Source: Polaromonas sp. A23
GTDB lineage: Bacteria; Pseudomonadota; Gammaproteobacteria; Burkholderiales; Burkholderiaceae_C
Direction of reading: 5' to 3'
NCBI RefSeq assembly: GCF_002001015.1
Contig: NZ_MUNO01000008.1
Location: 1-64,000, forward strand
DNA length: 64,000 nucleotides
Positions 1 to 9,056 of this stretch are shown piece by piece. The stretch's first letter is position 1. Every line of letters begins with the position of its first letter. A program made the position numbers and the translations under genes. Under the pieces are notes generated by a model. That model saw only the letters and a program-made list of their open reading frames with translations. It searched no databases and had not been told where the DNA came from.

Positions 1-284
1 AACAGCATCATCAGGCAACCCGCCACCTTGATGGCATTGCTGATGAACATCACCTTGCCCTTGGGCTGCGCGTCGGCAAAGGCACCGACGAACGGCGCCA
101 GCACCACATAGAACAACGCAAACATGGAGAACAACGCAAACATGGGCACCAGCGCTGCCGGCTGCCACTTGGGAGCCCCGCTGCTGCGAAGCAGTTCCAC
201 GGCAGCCACGAACAGCGCGTTGTCAGCCAACGAGCTGAAAAACTGGGCTGCCATGATGGTGTAAAAACCGCGCTTCAGCTTCAT
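1..284 (-). CDS. lplT: Lysophospholipid transporter LplT, N-terminal part (runs off the window)
   Basis: This is the first 94 codons of a major-facilitator protein whose remainder lies outside the window. The N-terminus (MKLKRGFYTIMAAQF, then FSSLADNALFVAAVELL) matches what I know of LplT, the inner-membrane flippase that imports lysophospholipids for re-acylation. Two hydrophobic segments are visible. Residues encoded at 110-145 come from a perfect 18-bp tandem duplication that repeats the hexapeptide MFALF(S/Y). The start is the ATG at 284; no convincing Shine-Dalgarno precedes it. The gene is divergent from alr. The family call is fairly secure; the symbol is from recalled similarity. Confidence 0.75.
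   Translation of the reverse strand, partial: MKLKRGFYTIMAAQFFSSLADNALFVAAVELLRSSGAPKWQPAALVPMFALFSMFALFYVVLAPFVGAFADAQPKGKVMFISNAIKVAGCLMML
110..145. repeat. Perfect 18-bp tandem duplication inside lplT
   Basis: Two adjacent identical 18-nt units (110-127 and 128-145) lie in the lplT coding region. The length is a multiple of three, so the frame is kept and a six-residue hydrophobic segment is doubled. It looks like a recent slippage event within a transmembrane helix or loop. Confidence 0.85.
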
Positions 285-475
285 TGAACTGTTTTGGTCA
301 CTGTGGCGAATGCATCAGGCACTCTGATGCAGCACGATATATGTGAATGTCTCCTGACGATCAAGGTTTATAGCACGCTGCAAGCTGGCAGAATCCGGAA
401 ATAGGCCTTGACAAGGTCTTCTCACGCAGGGGCGCTTCGCCCCATCCCCTGTTACAACCAGCGCACGATCGACCC

Positions 476-1570
476 ATGCCCCGTCCCATTCTTGCCACCG
501 TTCATTCCGCGGCCCTGAGCCATAACCTGGCGCGTGTCCGCGCTGCCGTGCCGGATGCGCGGGTCTGGGCTGTCGTTAAAGCCAACGCCTACGGCCACGG
601 CATCGAGCGTGTTTTTGACGCGTTGCGCAGTGCCGACGGCTTTGCCCTGCTGGATCTGGCGGAAGCCCAGCGCCTGCGCGCATTGGACTGGCGCGGACCG
701 ATCCTGCTGCTCGAAGGCTGCTTTGAATTGCGCGATCTGGAGTTGTGCTCGCGTCTGGGCTTGTGGCACACCATCCACTGCGACGAGCAGATCGACATGC
801 TGGCCACGCACAAGACCCAGGTGCCGCATCGCGTCTTCCTCAAAATGAACTCGGGCATGAACCGCTTGGGCTTTGCGCCCGAACGCTACCGGGCTGCCTG
901 GACGCGCCTGAACGCCTTGCCCCAAGTTGAAGAAATTTCATTGATGACCCACTTCAGCGATGCCGACGGACCCAAGGGCATTGCGGCACAGCTTCGGGCT
1001 TTTGAGGCTGTCACGCACGACCTGCCTGGCGAGCGCACGCTCAGCAACAGCGCAGCGGTGTTGCGGCATGGCGCTGCCGTCGGCGAAAAGTCCGACTGGG
1101 TGAGGCCGGGCATTGTTGTGTACGGCAGCGCGCCCGATTTTCCCGAGCACAGCGCCGCCGACTGGGGCTTGCAGCCGACCATGACCCTGGCGGCAAAGAT
1201 CATCGGCGTGCAACACCTCGTCGCGGGTGATACCGTGGGTTACGGCTCCAGCTTCACGGCGGACGGCCCTTTGCGTATTGGCGTGGTTGCCTGCGGTTAT
1301 GCCGACGGCTACCCCCGACACTGCACAACGGGCACACCTCTCCTGGTCAATGGCGCGCGCACACGCATGGTCGGCCGGGTCAGCATGGACATGCTCACGG
1401 TGGACCTGACGCCGGTGCCCGAAGTCGGCATGGGCGCCGAGGTGACTTTGTGGGGCCGGTCTTCGGGCGGCGCGGTGCTGCCGATTGACGAGGTTGCCCA
1501 GGCAGCAGGCACGGTGGGTTATGAGTTGATGTGCGCAGTGGCGCCGCGCGTGCCTTTTCAGGTGGAATGA
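476..1570 (+). CDS. alr: Alanine racemase
   Basis: This 364-residue PLP enzyme interconverts L- and D-alanine to supply D-Ala for peptidoglycan. The PLP lysine is K35 in the signature [11 protein letters not shown]. The second catalytic base, a tyrosine, sits in [10 protein letters not shown] near residue 256, followed by the conserved CGYADGYPR. Length and domain order (TIM barrel, then C-terminal beta domain) are normal. The start at 476 gives the expected [11 protein letters not shown]-terminus. It is divergent from lplT and overlaps the next gene by 4 nt (ATGA at 1567-1570), so the two are translationally coupled. In related genomes I recall alr lying next to radA; here about 10.9 kb separates them. 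Confidence 0.95.
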   Translation: MPRPILATVHSAALSHNLARVRAAVPDARVWAVVKANAYGHGIERVFDALRSADGFALLDLAEAQRLRALDWRGPILLLEGCFELRDLELCSRLGLWHTIHCDEQIDMLATHKTQVPHRVFLKMNSGMNRLGFAPERYRAAWTRLNALPQVEEISLMTHFSDADGPKGIAAQLRAFEAVTHDLPGERTLSNSAAVLRHGAAVGEKSDWVRPGIVVYGSAPDFPEHSAADWGLQPTMTLAAKIIGVQHLVAGDTVGYGSSFTADGPLRIGVVACGYADGYPRHCTTGTPLLVNGARTRMVGRVSMDMLTVDLTPVPEVGMGAEVTLWGRSSGGAVLPIDEVAQAAGTVGYELMCAVAPRVPFQVE

Positions 1571-2376
1571 AAAACCTTTCGAACTGGCGCTCGGTCCGGG
1601 TGCTTGAAAGCCGGCTGGAGCGCGAACTCCGCCAGCGGCACAGCCTGGCCTTCCATGGTGTGTGCATAGGCGTTTTCACCCTGGCCATGATGTGGCTGGT
1701 CTCGCATCTTCAGATGATGCTCGGTGTGGATTCGCTGGCCCTGCGTTATCTCGTCACGCTGGGCGCTGGTTATCTTTCCTATCTGCTGGTATTGCGTTGG
1801 TGGGCGGCCGTGCTGGTTGGGCGCTCCAGCGACCCCGGCTCGATGGACGGCTTGGGCGATGTGGCTGATGTTCTCGGCGACTTTCCGGTGGGGCGGGATG
1901 GCGTTAACCTGCCCACATTGCAGTCCGGCCAGGGCGGTGATTTCGGTGGAGGTGGCGCTACGGGTGACTTCGGCGGAGGAACGGAGGCGAGCAACGGTCT
2001 GGGCGACGCAGCAAGCGGTGCGCTGGACGTGCTGGGTGGTGCCGATGAAGGCGCCGTGGTGGTGATTCCGGTGGTGGCCATTTTCCTGATCGGCGCTGCA
2101 GTTTTCCTCGGTGCCGGTTCCCTGCTGCTGCTTTTCTTTGGTTGGGAAGTGCTGCTGACCGTGGCGGTCGAACTGGCTTTTTCCTACGTCTCGGCACGCG
2201 CGGCCGTGCGCATGGTGCGGGAGGGCTGGATGTCGGCCGCGGTGCGCCTGACGTGGAAGCCCTTGCTGGGCGCCCTCGCCTGCGCGGTGGCGCTGGGCGC
2301 CACGATAGACCACTTCATCCCTGCGGCAAACTCCTTGCCGCAGGCGGTCAAGCTGATCAGGGCGCAAACGCGTTAG
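1567..2376 (+). CDS. Membrane protein of unknown function coupled to alr
   Basis: This is a 269-residue protein whose ATG overlaps the alr stop codon. It has a basic N-terminus, hydrophobic segments at about 30-55 and 58-85, a soluble Gly/Asp-rich central linker at about 95-160 (stretches such as [16 protein letters not shown]), and two or three more hydrophobic segments at about 160-265. No catalytic motif is visible and I do not recognise a named family. The Gly-rich insert suggests a flexible cytoplasmic or periplasmic loop. Translational coupling to alr hints at, but does not prove, a cell-envelope role. A longer reading from 1531 is possible but would sit deep inside alr. Confidence 0.75.
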   Translation: MKNLSNWRSVRVLESRLERELRQRHSLAFHGVCIGVFTLAMMWLVSHLQMMLGVDSLALRYLVTLGAGYLSYLLVLRWWAAVLVGRSSDPGSMDGLGDVADVLGDFPVGRDGVNLPTLQSGQGGDFGGGGATGDFGGGTEASNGLGDAASGALDVLGGADEGAVVVIPVVAIFLIGAAVFLGAGSLLLLFFGWEVLLTVAVELAFSYVSARAAVRMVREGWMSAAVRLTWKPLLGALACAVALGATIDHFIPAANSLPQAVKLIRAQTR

Positions 2377-2391
2377 TCAGACGGGACCGGT

Positions 2392-3285
2392 TTACTGCGG
2401 CGCAATTTTTGCGCCCGTGAGTTTTTCCTGCGCCGTCACCAGGGCGGGGACGAACTTCTTGCCCTGGCCCAGGGCGCTGGCCATGGCGAGGCTCTGGTGC
2501 ACGGCTTCGCCGACGAGTGAGGGTACGTTCACCATTTCGGCCAGATGGGTGTAGTAGCGCAGGTCCTTGCGTGCGTTGTCCAGCTCGAACTTCAGACCCG
2601 CAAAGTCGCCGTTCAGGGTTTTGGCCATGGCCTGGAACAGGCCGGAATTGACAGCGCCTGCCGAGACCACGTCAACCAGCTTCTGCGGCTGGATGCCGGC
2701 CAGGGCGCCGACCGCAAAGGCTTCGGCGGTGGCCGTGCAAATCGCCTGGGCGATAAAGTTGTTCAGCAGTTTGATGACATGGCCGGCGCTCGGGCCGCCG
2801 ACGTGGAAGATGTTTTCGCAATAAGCCGCCAGCACCGGCCGGATCTGGTCGAACACCGCCTGCTCCGCACCGACCATGGTGTTGAGCTTGCCGAGCTCGG
2901 CTTCCACCGGTGTGCGTGCCAGCGGGGCGTCCACCAGGGTGGCGCCGCGTTCGGCGCACAGGGCGGCCAGGCGGCGCGTGGACTCGGGTTCGCTGGTGGA
3001 GGTGTCGATCACGACCAGCCCCTTGCGCGCTGCGGACAGTACGCCCTGCGGGCCGGTCAGCGTTTGCTCGACCTGGGGGGAACCGGTCACGCAGATGATG
3101 ACCGCGTCGCAGGCGGCCAGGGCTGCGGGCGTGGCGACCTGCTTTGCGCCCGCGGCCAGCAGGTCGGCCACGCGCTCGGTGTTGCGGTGCACCGTCAGGC
3201 TGACTTCAAATCCTTTGGCTTGCAGGTTGCGTGCGATGCCGTGGCCCATCAGGCCGGAAGCGCCTATGACGCCGATGTGTTTCAT
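2392..3285 (-). CDS. NAD(P)-dependent oxidoreductase, 3-hydroxyisobutyrate dehydrogenase family
   Basis: This 297-residue beta-hydroxyacid dehydrogenase has a Rossmann fold at the N-terminus (GVIGASGLMGHGIARNL) and the family catalytic-lysine region in GHVIKLLNNFIAQA. Such enzymes oxidise or reduce 3-hydroxyacids (3-hydroxyisobutyrate, tartronate semialdehyde, L-threonate); the substrate cannot be read from sequence. A good Shine-Dalgarno (GGAG, 7 nt spacing) precedes the ATG. It is the last gene of the long hpa-led minus-strand run, 61 nt after the exporter gene, and is tail-to-tail with the alr-linked membrane protein (15 nt apart). It may process an aldolase product from upstream in the operon. 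Confidence 0.8.
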   Translation of the reverse strand: MKHIGVIGASGLMGHGIARNLQAKGFEVSLTVHRNTERVADLLAAGAKQVATPAALAACDAVIICVTGSPQVEQTLTGPQGVLSAARKGLVVIDTSTSEPESTRRLAALCAERGATLVDAPLARTPVEAELGKLNTMVGAEQAVFDQIRPVLAAYCENIFHVGGPSAGHVIKLLNNFIAQAICTATAEAFAVGALAGIQPQKLVDVVSAGAVNSGLFQAMAKTLNGDFAGLKFELDNARKDLRYYTHLAEMVNVPSLVGEAVHQSLAMASALGQGKKFVPALVTAQEKLTGAKIAPQ

Positions 3286-3346
3286 GTTGTGTCTCCTGGG
3301 GGGTGAGCGAATGCCGGGAAAAATGCACTTTACCCGGATAGAACCC

Positions 3347-4249
3347 TTAGCGCTTGCGCAGGCCCAGCACCATCACCGCGCCCACCACCAGCAGGGCGCC
3401 TGCCACCTGAACAGGTGCAATCGCCTGGTCCAGAATCAGCCAGGCCAGCACCAAGGCAAAGACGGGCTCCACGTTCATGATGGCCGAATTGCCGGCCACG
3501 CCCAGCTTGGGCAACACGGTGAACATGATGGTGAAAGCCGTGCCATACAGGAATGTGAGCGCCGCCAGGCCCCACCAGCCGATGGCCGCTTGCGGCAGAT
3601 GAAAGCCGCCCTGCACGGCCACGCCCGCCAGTGCAAACAGGCCGACGGTGGCCATGGTTGTCAGCGTGCGCACGCGACCGTCCACATCGCCGGCTTCGTG
3701 CTGGGTCAGCACCAGCGCCACGCCGAAGGTGGCGGCGGCAGCCAGCGCAAAAGCCACGCCGGTACCGATGCGGCCCCACTGCCCGGCCGCGCCCAGGCCC
3801 GAAGCCGCGCCAAAGACGTCGAGTGCGAGCGCCAGCCCGATCAGGATCACCGGCATGGCCAGCAACATCGCGCGCTCGGGCGAGCGGCGGTACAGCAGCC
3901 GGTCCCAAAGCGCCGTCCAGATCGGATAGGTGTTGAAGGCCAGCAGGGCCAGCGCCACCGGCAGCCGCGCGACCGCTGAATACAGGCACAGGCTCTGCAC
4001 CGCAATCAGCAGGCCGATGACCGGCAGGATGCGCTTGTTGCGTGCAGTGAAGCGCAGGGGCACGCGCTGGATGGCAAGAAGCGCCGCCACCACCAGTGCC
4101 GTGACCACGCTGCGGAAAGCCACCGCCGTGGCCACGTCCACGCCGTCGTTGAAGGCCAGGCGCGCGGCCACATGGTTGGCGCCCATCATCAGGGCGATCA
4201 GCAGCAGCGTGGCAAACGCCGTGCCGCTGAGGGCTTTGCCTGTGGTCAT
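3347..4249 (-). CDS. DMT-superfamily (EamA) permease
   Basis: This 300-residue protein is made almost entirely of hydrophobic helices, in the ten-helix, two-repeat pattern of EamA transporters (for example LLLIALMMGANHVAARLAF near the start). EamA proteins usually export metabolites or amino acids. It overlaps the preceding PanE-like gene by 4 nt (4246-4249), indicating co-translation. In this operon it may export or import an aromatic-acid-derived metabolite, but nothing in the sequence names the substrate. Confidence 0.8.
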   Translation of the reverse strand: MTTGKALSGTAFATLLLIALMMGANHVAARLAFNDGVDVATAVAFRSVVTALVVAALLAIQRVPLRFTARNKRILPVIGLLIAVQSLCLYSAVARLPVALALLAFNTYPIWTALWDRLLYRRSPERAMLLAMPVILIGLALALDVFGAASGLGAAGQWGRIGTGVAFALAAAATFGVALVLTQHEAGDVDGRVRTLTTMATVGLFALAGVAVQGGFHLPQAAIGWWGLAALTFLYGTAFTIMFTVLPKLGVAGNSAIMNVEPVFALVLAWLILDQAIAPVQVAGALLVVGAVMVLGLRKR

Positions 4250-5241
4250 GGGTAAAGACGGTGGACGCGGGCGTGCAGGCGGGAAAGACCCAGCAGTGCA
4301 TCGGTAAACGGCGTCGGAACCTGCGTCAGCTGGCCCAGTTCCCGCACCACGCTCACCAGCGCATCGAGCTCGACCGCCTTGCCGGCTTCCACGTCCTGCA
4401 ACATGGAGGTTTTGAAAGCGCCTAGCTTGAGCGTGACGGCGTGCCGGTCTTCGGGCTGTTGCTCAATCGGGAGGCCGATGCGAGCGCCTATCTCCTTGGC
4501 TTCGAGCATGATTTTCGAGATGAAGTCACGCACCAGCGTATCGCCGAGGATCAAATCGGTGGTGGCCCCGGTGAAGGCGCTGATCGGGTTGACCGTCATG
4601 TTGCCCCAGAGCTTGTACCAGGCGTCTTTCTGGATCTGCGCCGACACGCTGGCTGCAAAGCCGGCGCGCACCAACAGGTCTGCCAGCGCCTGCACGCGTG
4701 GGCTTGTCTGGCCCGAAGGCTCACCGATGATGAGGCCGTTGCCGAAATGGTTGCGAATCAAACCGGGCGCATCGACCGAGCAACTGGCATGCACCACGCA
4801 GCCGATGACGTTTGCCGCCGGGATGGCCGCGGCAATCTCGCCGGTGGCATCCACCGCCTTCAGTTGCGTGCCGGCGTAAGGGCCGCCAAAACCCTGGAAG
4901 AACCACCAGGGCACGCCGTTCATCGCCGTCAGGACGAGGGTGTCGGGGCCGATCAGTGGCGCGATGTGGCGTGCCACGTCGAGCAGCGCCGGTGCTTTCA
5001 CCGCGATGACCACGAGGTCTTGCACGCCGAGCGTCGACGGGTCGGCGCTGGTTTGCACGGCGGCGGATCGTGTGTCTGTTCCACTCGCCACACGCAAGCC
5101 GTGACTGTTCAGCGCTTCAAGCGTTGCACCCCGCGCGACCACACTGACACTGCAGCCCGCGGCAGCCAGCCCGGCGCCTATCCAGCCGCCAATGGCGCCG
5201 GCACCGTAAATACATGATTTTTGGATGTTTTTATAAGTCAT
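4246..5241 (-). CDS. 2-dehydropantoate 2-reductase family protein (PanE/ApbA-like)
   Basis: This 331-residue NADPH-dependent ketoreductase has the nucleotide-binding loop GAGAIGGWIG at about 13-22 and a conserved AWYKLWGNMTVNP segment carrying the catalytic lysine of the ketopantoate reductase family. Family members also reduce other 2-oxo acids. Its place in a catabolic operon behind a class II aldolase argues for such a role rather than pantothenate synthesis. The ATG at 5241 lies at the edge of a family A repeat (5241-5294) that fills the gap to the preceding aldolase gene. It overlaps the EamA gene downstream. Confidence 0.75.
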   Translation of the reverse strand: MTYKNIQKSCIYGAGAIGGWIGAGLAAAGCSVSVVARGATLEALNSHGLRVASGTDTRSAAVQTSADPSTLGVQDLVVIAVKAPALLDVARHIAPLIGPDTLVLTAMNGVPWWFFQGFGGPYAGTQLKAVDATGEIAAAIPAANVIGCVVHASCSVDAPGLIRNHFGNGLIIGEPSGQTSPRVQALADLLVRAGFAASVSAQIQKDAWYKLWGNMTVNPISAFTGATTDLILGDTLVRDFISKIMLEAKEIGARIGLPIEQQPEDRHAVTLKLGAFKTSMLQDVEAGKAVELDALVSVVRELGQLTQVPTPFTDALLGLSRLHARVHRLYP

Positions 5242-5294
5242 TTTGGCCTCTGGCCCTTTAGATTCGGGCGTGAGTAGCTCTAATTTTGATAGCT
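5241..5294. repeat. Family A dispersed repeat, copy 1
   Basis: This is a roughly 54-bp copy starting TTTTGGCCTCTGGCCCTTTA and ending in a stem AGCTCTAATTTTGATAGCT. It spans the gap between the class II aldolase and panE-like genes and forms the last codons and TAG stop of the aldolase (SYQN at its C-terminus). It is similar in layout to the copies near 13.8, 19.9, 25.3, 38.1, 43.5, 45.8 and 63.3 kb. Confidence 0.7.
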
Positions 5295-6050
5295 GATGTC
5301 CATCTTGTCGACCTGCCGCACCAGTGCGTCGAACACGTCCTGCCCTGCGCCGAACTGGGCGTCGAACTGGAAGGAGTCATGGGTGGTTTTCCTGGCGACA
5401 GCTTCAGGCACCGTGATCGCCGGCCCCATCGCTGCCTGCGCCATCTGGATGTCGCAGGCGCGTTGCAGGGTCCACAGCCGCACAAAGGCCAGCGGTAGCG
5501 TTTTGGCCCAGGCCAGCAGGCCGTGGTTGCGCAGGATCACCACCGGCTTGTCGCCGATGTTTTTAAGAAGGCGCGGCGCCTCGTCGGCGTGGATGGTGAT
5601 GCCTTCGAAGTCGTGATAGGCCACCAGGTCATGCAGCTGCGCAGAGTAAAAATTGTTCTGCGCCAGCCCGCACTGCGTGCAGGCCACCGCGATGCCGGCC
5701 GTGGTGTGGGTGTGCATCACGCAGTGCGCATCGGGCAGGCCATCGTGGATGGCTGCATGCACTGTGAAGCCGGCAGGGTTGACCGGATAGCGCGAGCCGT
5801 CAAGCACCTTGCCCTGCAGGTCGATCTTCACCAGGTTCGACGCGGTGACTTCGCTGTAGTGCAGGCCGAAGGGGTTGATCAGAAACTGCTTTTGTCCGCC
5901 GCTGGCGCTGTCCGGCAGCCGCACCGTGATGTGGTTGTAGATCATCTCGGTCCAGCCGAGCATGGCAAACACGCGGTAGCAGGCGGCCAGCTCGATGCGG
6001 GCTTTCCACTCGTCGGGGTGCATTCCGGGTTTTTGGAGGATGGCGTTCAT
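5280..6050 (-). CDS. Class II aldolase/adducin family protein
   Basis: This 256-residue protein has the class II aldolase/adducin fold. The metal-ligand motif MHTHTTAG lies near residues 135-142, and a third His is likely in HDLVAYHDFEG. Relatives include fuculose-phosphate aldolase, ribulose-5-phosphate epimerase and decarboxylases, so the reaction is not fixed. The start at 6050 has a clear GGAG six bases upstream. The gene sits 12 nt after hpaI. Its last residues and stop codon are encoded by a family A repeat. The C-terminus (DKMDISYQN) is therefore probably not ancestral. Confidence 0.8.
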   Translation of the reverse strand: MNAILQKPGMHPDEWKARIELAACYRVFAMLGWTEMIYNHITVRLPDSASGGQKQFLINPFGLHYSEVTASNLVKIDLQGKVLDGSRYPVNPAGFTVHAAIHDGLPDAHCVMHTHTTAGIAVACTQCGLAQNNFYSAQLHDLVAYHDFEGITIHADEAPRLLKNIGDKPVVILRNHGLLAWAKTLPLAFVRLWTLQRACDIQMAQAAMGPAITVPEAVARKTTHDSFQFDAQFGAGQDVFDALVRQVDKMDISYQN

Positions 6051-6062
6051 GGATGTCTCCGG

Positions 6063-6893
6063 TCAATAGGTTTTGCTGGCGGGCACGGCTGCGACACTGG
6101 TCTTGAAGCGTGCAGCCAGCGCGCTGGTGTGGCGTACCAGCAGGTTGGTGTCCAGGCCGACGGCGACAAAGGTGGCGCCCATGTCCAGGTAGTGGCGCGC
6201 CAGTGTTTCATCGGTGCTCAGGATGCCGGCGGCCTTGCCGGCCTTGAGGATGTGCACTATCGCTTTTTCAATGGCGGCCTGCACGTCCGGGTGGCCCGGG
6301 TTGGCGACGTGGCCCAGGGAGGCTGACAGGTCGGCCGGACCGATGAACACGCCGTCCACGCCTTCGGTGGCGGCAATCGCATCGAGATTGTCCAGTGCGG
6401 TTTGTGTCTCGGCTTGCACCAGCAGGCAGATTTGCGCATTCGCCTCGTGCGCATAGGCCGGGTAGCGCCCCCAGCGCGAGGCGCGCGCGCCGGCCATGCC
6501 GCGTATGCCGCCGATGTCTTTGCCCTCTGCGTCGTATTGCGGATAACGGGTGGCGCGCACCAGCGCAGCGGCCTGCGCAGGTGTGTCGACCATGGGCACC
6601 AGCAGGGTTTGCACGCCGATGTCGAGGTACTGCTTGATCAGCATCTCCCCCACATGGCCGTGGCCCATGGGCACGCGTGCCACCGGGTGCGACGGGTAGG
6701 CCGCGACAGCCTGCAGCTGCGCCAGGATGCTGCGCACATCGTTGGGCGCATGTTCGCCGTCGATCAGCAGCCAGTCGAAACCGGCGCTGGCGCAAATCTC
6801 GGTGCTGTAGGCATCGGACAGGCTCAGCCACAGGCCGATTTGCGCCTGCTTGTTGCGTAGGGCTTGCTTGAAGGTGTTGACGGGGGTTTGCAT
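6063..6893 (-). CDS. hpaI: 4-hydroxy-2-oxo-heptane-1,7-dioate aldolase
   Basis: This 276-residue class II pyruvate aldolase of the HpaI/HpcH family cleaves 4-hydroxy-2-oxoheptanedioate to pyruvate and succinate semialdehyde, the last step of homoprotocatechuate degradation. Family marks seen are [15 protein letters not shown] (metal and pyruvate site), [14 protein letters not shown] and [12 protein letters not shown]. The ATG at 6893 gives the usual [12 protein letters not shown] start; a longer reading to 6977 would run into hpaH and is less likely. It lies 13 nt after hpaH. Confidence 0.92.
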   Translation of the reverse strand: MQTPVNTFKQALRNKQAQIGLWLSLSDAYSTEICASAGFDWLLIDGEHAPNDVRSILAQLQAVAAYPSHPVARVPMGHGHVGEMLIKQYLDIGVQTLLVPMVDTPAQAAALVRATRYPQYDAEGKDIGGIRGMAGARASRWGRYPAYAHEANAQICLLVQAETQTALDNLDAIAATEGVDGVFIGPADLSASLGHVANPGHPDVQAAIEKAIVHILKAGKAAGILSTDETLARHYLDMGATFVAVGLDTNLLVRHTSALAARFKTSVAAVPASKTY

Positions 6894-6906
6894 GGGTATG
6901 GTTTTT

Positions 6907-7707
6907 TCAGGTGAACTTGAATTCAAAGCGACCGAGTGGGCCGTAGTCGGTGTCGAAGACGTCGCCGGTCTTTGCAACGACCGGCCGGGTGAAGGAGCCC
7001 GCCAGCACCACTTCGCCGGCTTCCAGGCATTCGCCCCAGGCGCTGAGTTTCATGGCCAGCCAGGCGACGCCGATGGCCGGGTGGCCCTGCACGCCGGCCG
7101 CCAGGCCGGTTTCCTCGACCGCGCCGTTCTGGCGCAGGATGGCACCGACCCAGGGCAGGTCGACTTCGCGAGGTGACATTTGTTTTCCACCCAGTACGAT
7201 GCCTGCGTTGGCGGCGTTGTCGCTGATGGTGTCTTGCACCTTGCGCATGGCCTTGCTGTGGCGGTCGAACTGTTCGATGCGCGCGTCGATGATTTCGATC
7301 GCAGGTTGCACGTAGTCGGTGGCATTCAGCACATCGTCCACAGTGATGTTTCGGCCTTCCAGCTTTTTCTTCAGCACAAAGGCCAGCTCGACTTCGACGC
7401 GTGGCGCGATGAAGCGGGCCGCCGGAATGTTGCCGGGTTCAAAAAACATGTCGTCCAACAGCGTGCCGTAGTCGGGTGAGTCGATCTGGCTGGAGATCTG
7501 CATCGCGCGCGAGGTCAGGCCGATCTTGTGGCCTCTGGCCACACGCCCTTCAGCGAACTTCATCTTCACCCACGCGCGTGAAATGGCATAGCCGTCTTCC
7601 ACGGTCATGCCGGGGTAACGTTTTGAAAAATGCTCGACCTGCACACGGGTCTGCTCGCTGTGGTTCAGCTCGGTGGCCAGCTGGGCAATGAGTTCGGGGC
7701 TGAACAT
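6907..7707 (-). CDS. hpaH: 2-oxo-hept-3-ene-1,7-dioate hydratase
   Basis: This 266-residue member of the hydratase/decarboxylase branch of the FAH fold hydrates 2-oxohept-3-enedioate to the HpaI substrate. It carries the family pattern [12 protein letters not shown], then [14 protein letters not shown] with the acidic metal ligands, then [13 protein letters not shown]. Length is as in HpaH of E. coli. It lies 2 nt after hpaF and 13 nt before hpaI. Confidence 0.93.
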   Translation of the reverse strand: MFSPELIAQLATELNHSEQTRVQVEHFSKRYPGMTVEDGYAISRAWVKMKFAEGRVARGHKIGLTSRAMQISSQIDSPDYGTLLDDMFFEPGNIPAARFIAPRVEVELAFVLKKKLEGRNITVDDVLNATDYVQPAIEIIDARIEQFDRHSKAMRKVQDTISDNAANAGIVLGGKQMSPREVDLPWVGAILRQNGAVEETGLAAGVQGHPAIGVAWLAMKLSAWGECLEAGEVVLAGSFTRPVVAKTGDVFDTDYGPLGRFEFKFT

Positions 7708-7709
7708 GG

Positions 7710-8117
7710 TCAGGTTTTCTGGAAGAGGGGATGGAGATTGCTGTGTTTGCCGTCGTAGACCTGGCCGGGGCTTTCGTCCATCTGCATCGTGATGCCGATC
7801 AACCGTTCCTTCATCAGGGGATCAAAATGGGCTGTAGCCGCCGCCAGCAATGCATCACCAGCTCTCTTTTTGGTAGCGTCCGAGCGGCCCGCGGCCATGC
7901 GCAGGTTCAGATAGACAAAGGCGTAGTTTTGCTTACCGTCCGCCACCGCGTAGTGCGCGGCCGGGTAGGCCAGCACCCTTGTACCGCCGGTGGGGAAGAC
8001 CTGTTTGCCCTCCTCGTCTTGCACGGCCAGCATGGTGTCGGCCAGTGCACGGCACAGCGCCGTCATGTCGGTGGCAGCGTCGAGGTTGGGGGTGTAGAGG
8101 ATGACGAGGTGTGGCAT
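7710..8117 (-). CDS. hpaF: 5-carboxymethyl-2-hydroxymuconate delta-isomerase
   Basis: This 135-residue protein of the tautomerase superfamily isomerises 5-carboxymethyl-2-hydroxymuconate. The catalytic proline is residue 2 ([11 protein letters not shown]) and becomes the N-terminus after Met removal. The conserved [16 protein letters not shown] aligns with the E. coli enzyme as I recall it (DYAFVHMTLKIGAGRS). It lies between hpaD and hpaH with short gaps. Part of its DNA (7825-7885) resembles the family A repeat, but the protein has no extra length there. Confidence 0.9.
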   Translation of the reverse strand: MPHLVILYTPNLDAATDMTALCRALADTMLAVQDEEGKQVFPTGGTRVLAYPAAHYAVADGKQNYAFVYLNLRMAAGRSDATKKRAGDALLAAATAHFDPLMKERLIGITMQMDESPGQVYDGKHSNLHPLFQKT

Positions 8118-8130
8118 GTGGTTCTGTGGG

Positions 8131-9054
8131 TCAGAGTCGGCTTACGGCCTGGTAGCCCCGCGCGGACGAAGCCTGCGCAGCGGGGATGGCCGCGCCGGTT
8201 TGTGGCGTGACCGGAAACACGGCATTGATCTGTCCCGTGCCCGAGGCGCCGAAGTAGGGCGTCACCACCTCCGCCTGGCCATCGTAGCCGGACCAGCCCA
8301 GCGCGCCCAGCAGCATGGCGGTGTCGTGCATGAAGCCTTCGCCATGGCCCTTGGCCGCGTACTCGGGCAGCATGGCGCAGAACGCAGTCCAGTCGCCGCG
8401 CTGCCACATGCGCACCACTTCCTGGTCCAGCGTTTCGAGGAAGGGGCTCCAGATTTTGAACGCGTATTCGGGTGCCAGTCCGTTTTGTGCAAAGCGGTGC
8501 GAGAGAGAGCCACTCGCAAAAATCGCCACGGTGCCGTCATACTCGTCTTCAATCGCGCGGCGTATGGCCCAGCCCAGGCGTGCGCTGTCGTTCAGGTAAT
8601 GCGCCTGGCACAGGGCCGAGACCGACACCACCTTGTAGTGCTGGTCGGCGTTCATGTAGCGCATGGGCACCAGCGTGCCGTATTCGGGGTTCAGCGTGGT
8701 GGCGTCGTGCGCCAGGGTTTCCACACTGTGCGCATTGCAGATCTTGGCCAGCAGCTGGCCCAGCGCCGGGTTGCCCGGGAACTCAAAGCCCATGTTGCTG
8801 ATGAAGTGCGGCAGTTCGTTGCTGGTATACAGGCCTTTGAAGTGCGGCGCGCAATTGATGTGGTAGTTCGCGTTGACCAGCCAGTGCGTGTCGAACACCA
8901 CGATGGTGTCCACGCCCAGGGCGCGGCAACGCCGGTCGATTTCCAGGTGGCCGTCGATTGCATCCTGGCGTGTGCCCTTGCGCGGGCCGTCCAGCTCGCT
9001 GAGGTACATCGAAGGCACGTGTGTGATCTTGGCGGCGAGGGCGAGTGTTCCCAT
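8131..9054 (-). CDS. hpaD: 3,4-dihydroxyphenylacetate 2,3-dioxygenase (homoprotocatechuate dioxygenase)
   Basis: This 307-residue class III (LigB-type) extradiol dioxygenase opens the homoprotocatechuate ring to 5-carboxymethyl-2-hydroxymuconate semialdehyde. It starts MGTLALAAKITHVPSMYLSE, closely resembling E. coli HpaD. The likely iron ligands are H12 and H57 (VVFDTHWLVN), and a glutamate lies further on. The ATG at 9054 is supported by that alignment, with hpaE ending 2 nt before it. The C-terminus has about 25 extra residues after the usual GTGQINAVFPV end, of unknown purpose. Confidence 0.94.
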   Translation of the reverse strand: MGTLALAAKITHVPSMYLSELDGPRKGTRQDAIDGHLEIDRRCRALGVDTIVVFDTHWLVNANYHINCAPHFKGLYTSNELPHFISNMGFEFPGNPALGQLLAKICNAHSVETLAHDATTLNPEYGTLVPMRYMNADQHYKVVSVSALCQAHYLNDSARLGWAIRRAIEDEYDGTVAIFASGSLSHRFAQNGLAPEYAFKIWSPFLETLDQEVVRMWQRGDWTAFCAMLPEYAAKGHGEGFMHDTAMLLGALGWSGYDGQAEVVTPYFGASGTGQINAVFPVTPQTGAAIPAAQASSARGYQAVSRL

Positions 9055-9056
9055 CT

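Noticed and set aside
408-413. TTGACA upstream of alr as a promoter.
   Set aside because: No acceptable -10 hexamer occurs at 16-18 nt spacing.
2545-3306. Long reading frame opposite the 3-hydroxyisobutyrate-dehydrogenase-like gene (and many similar antisense frames over alr, gatB, mrdA and others).
   Set aside because: These are third-position GC artefacts opposite well-supported genes; their His/Gln/Arg-rich translations have no family features.
7825-7885. Family A-like sequence inside hpaF (GGGCTGTAGCC...AGCTCTCTTTTTGGTAGC).
   Set aside because: The protein aligns with HpaF without extra residues there, so this is probably chance similarity or an old conversion rather than an insertion.
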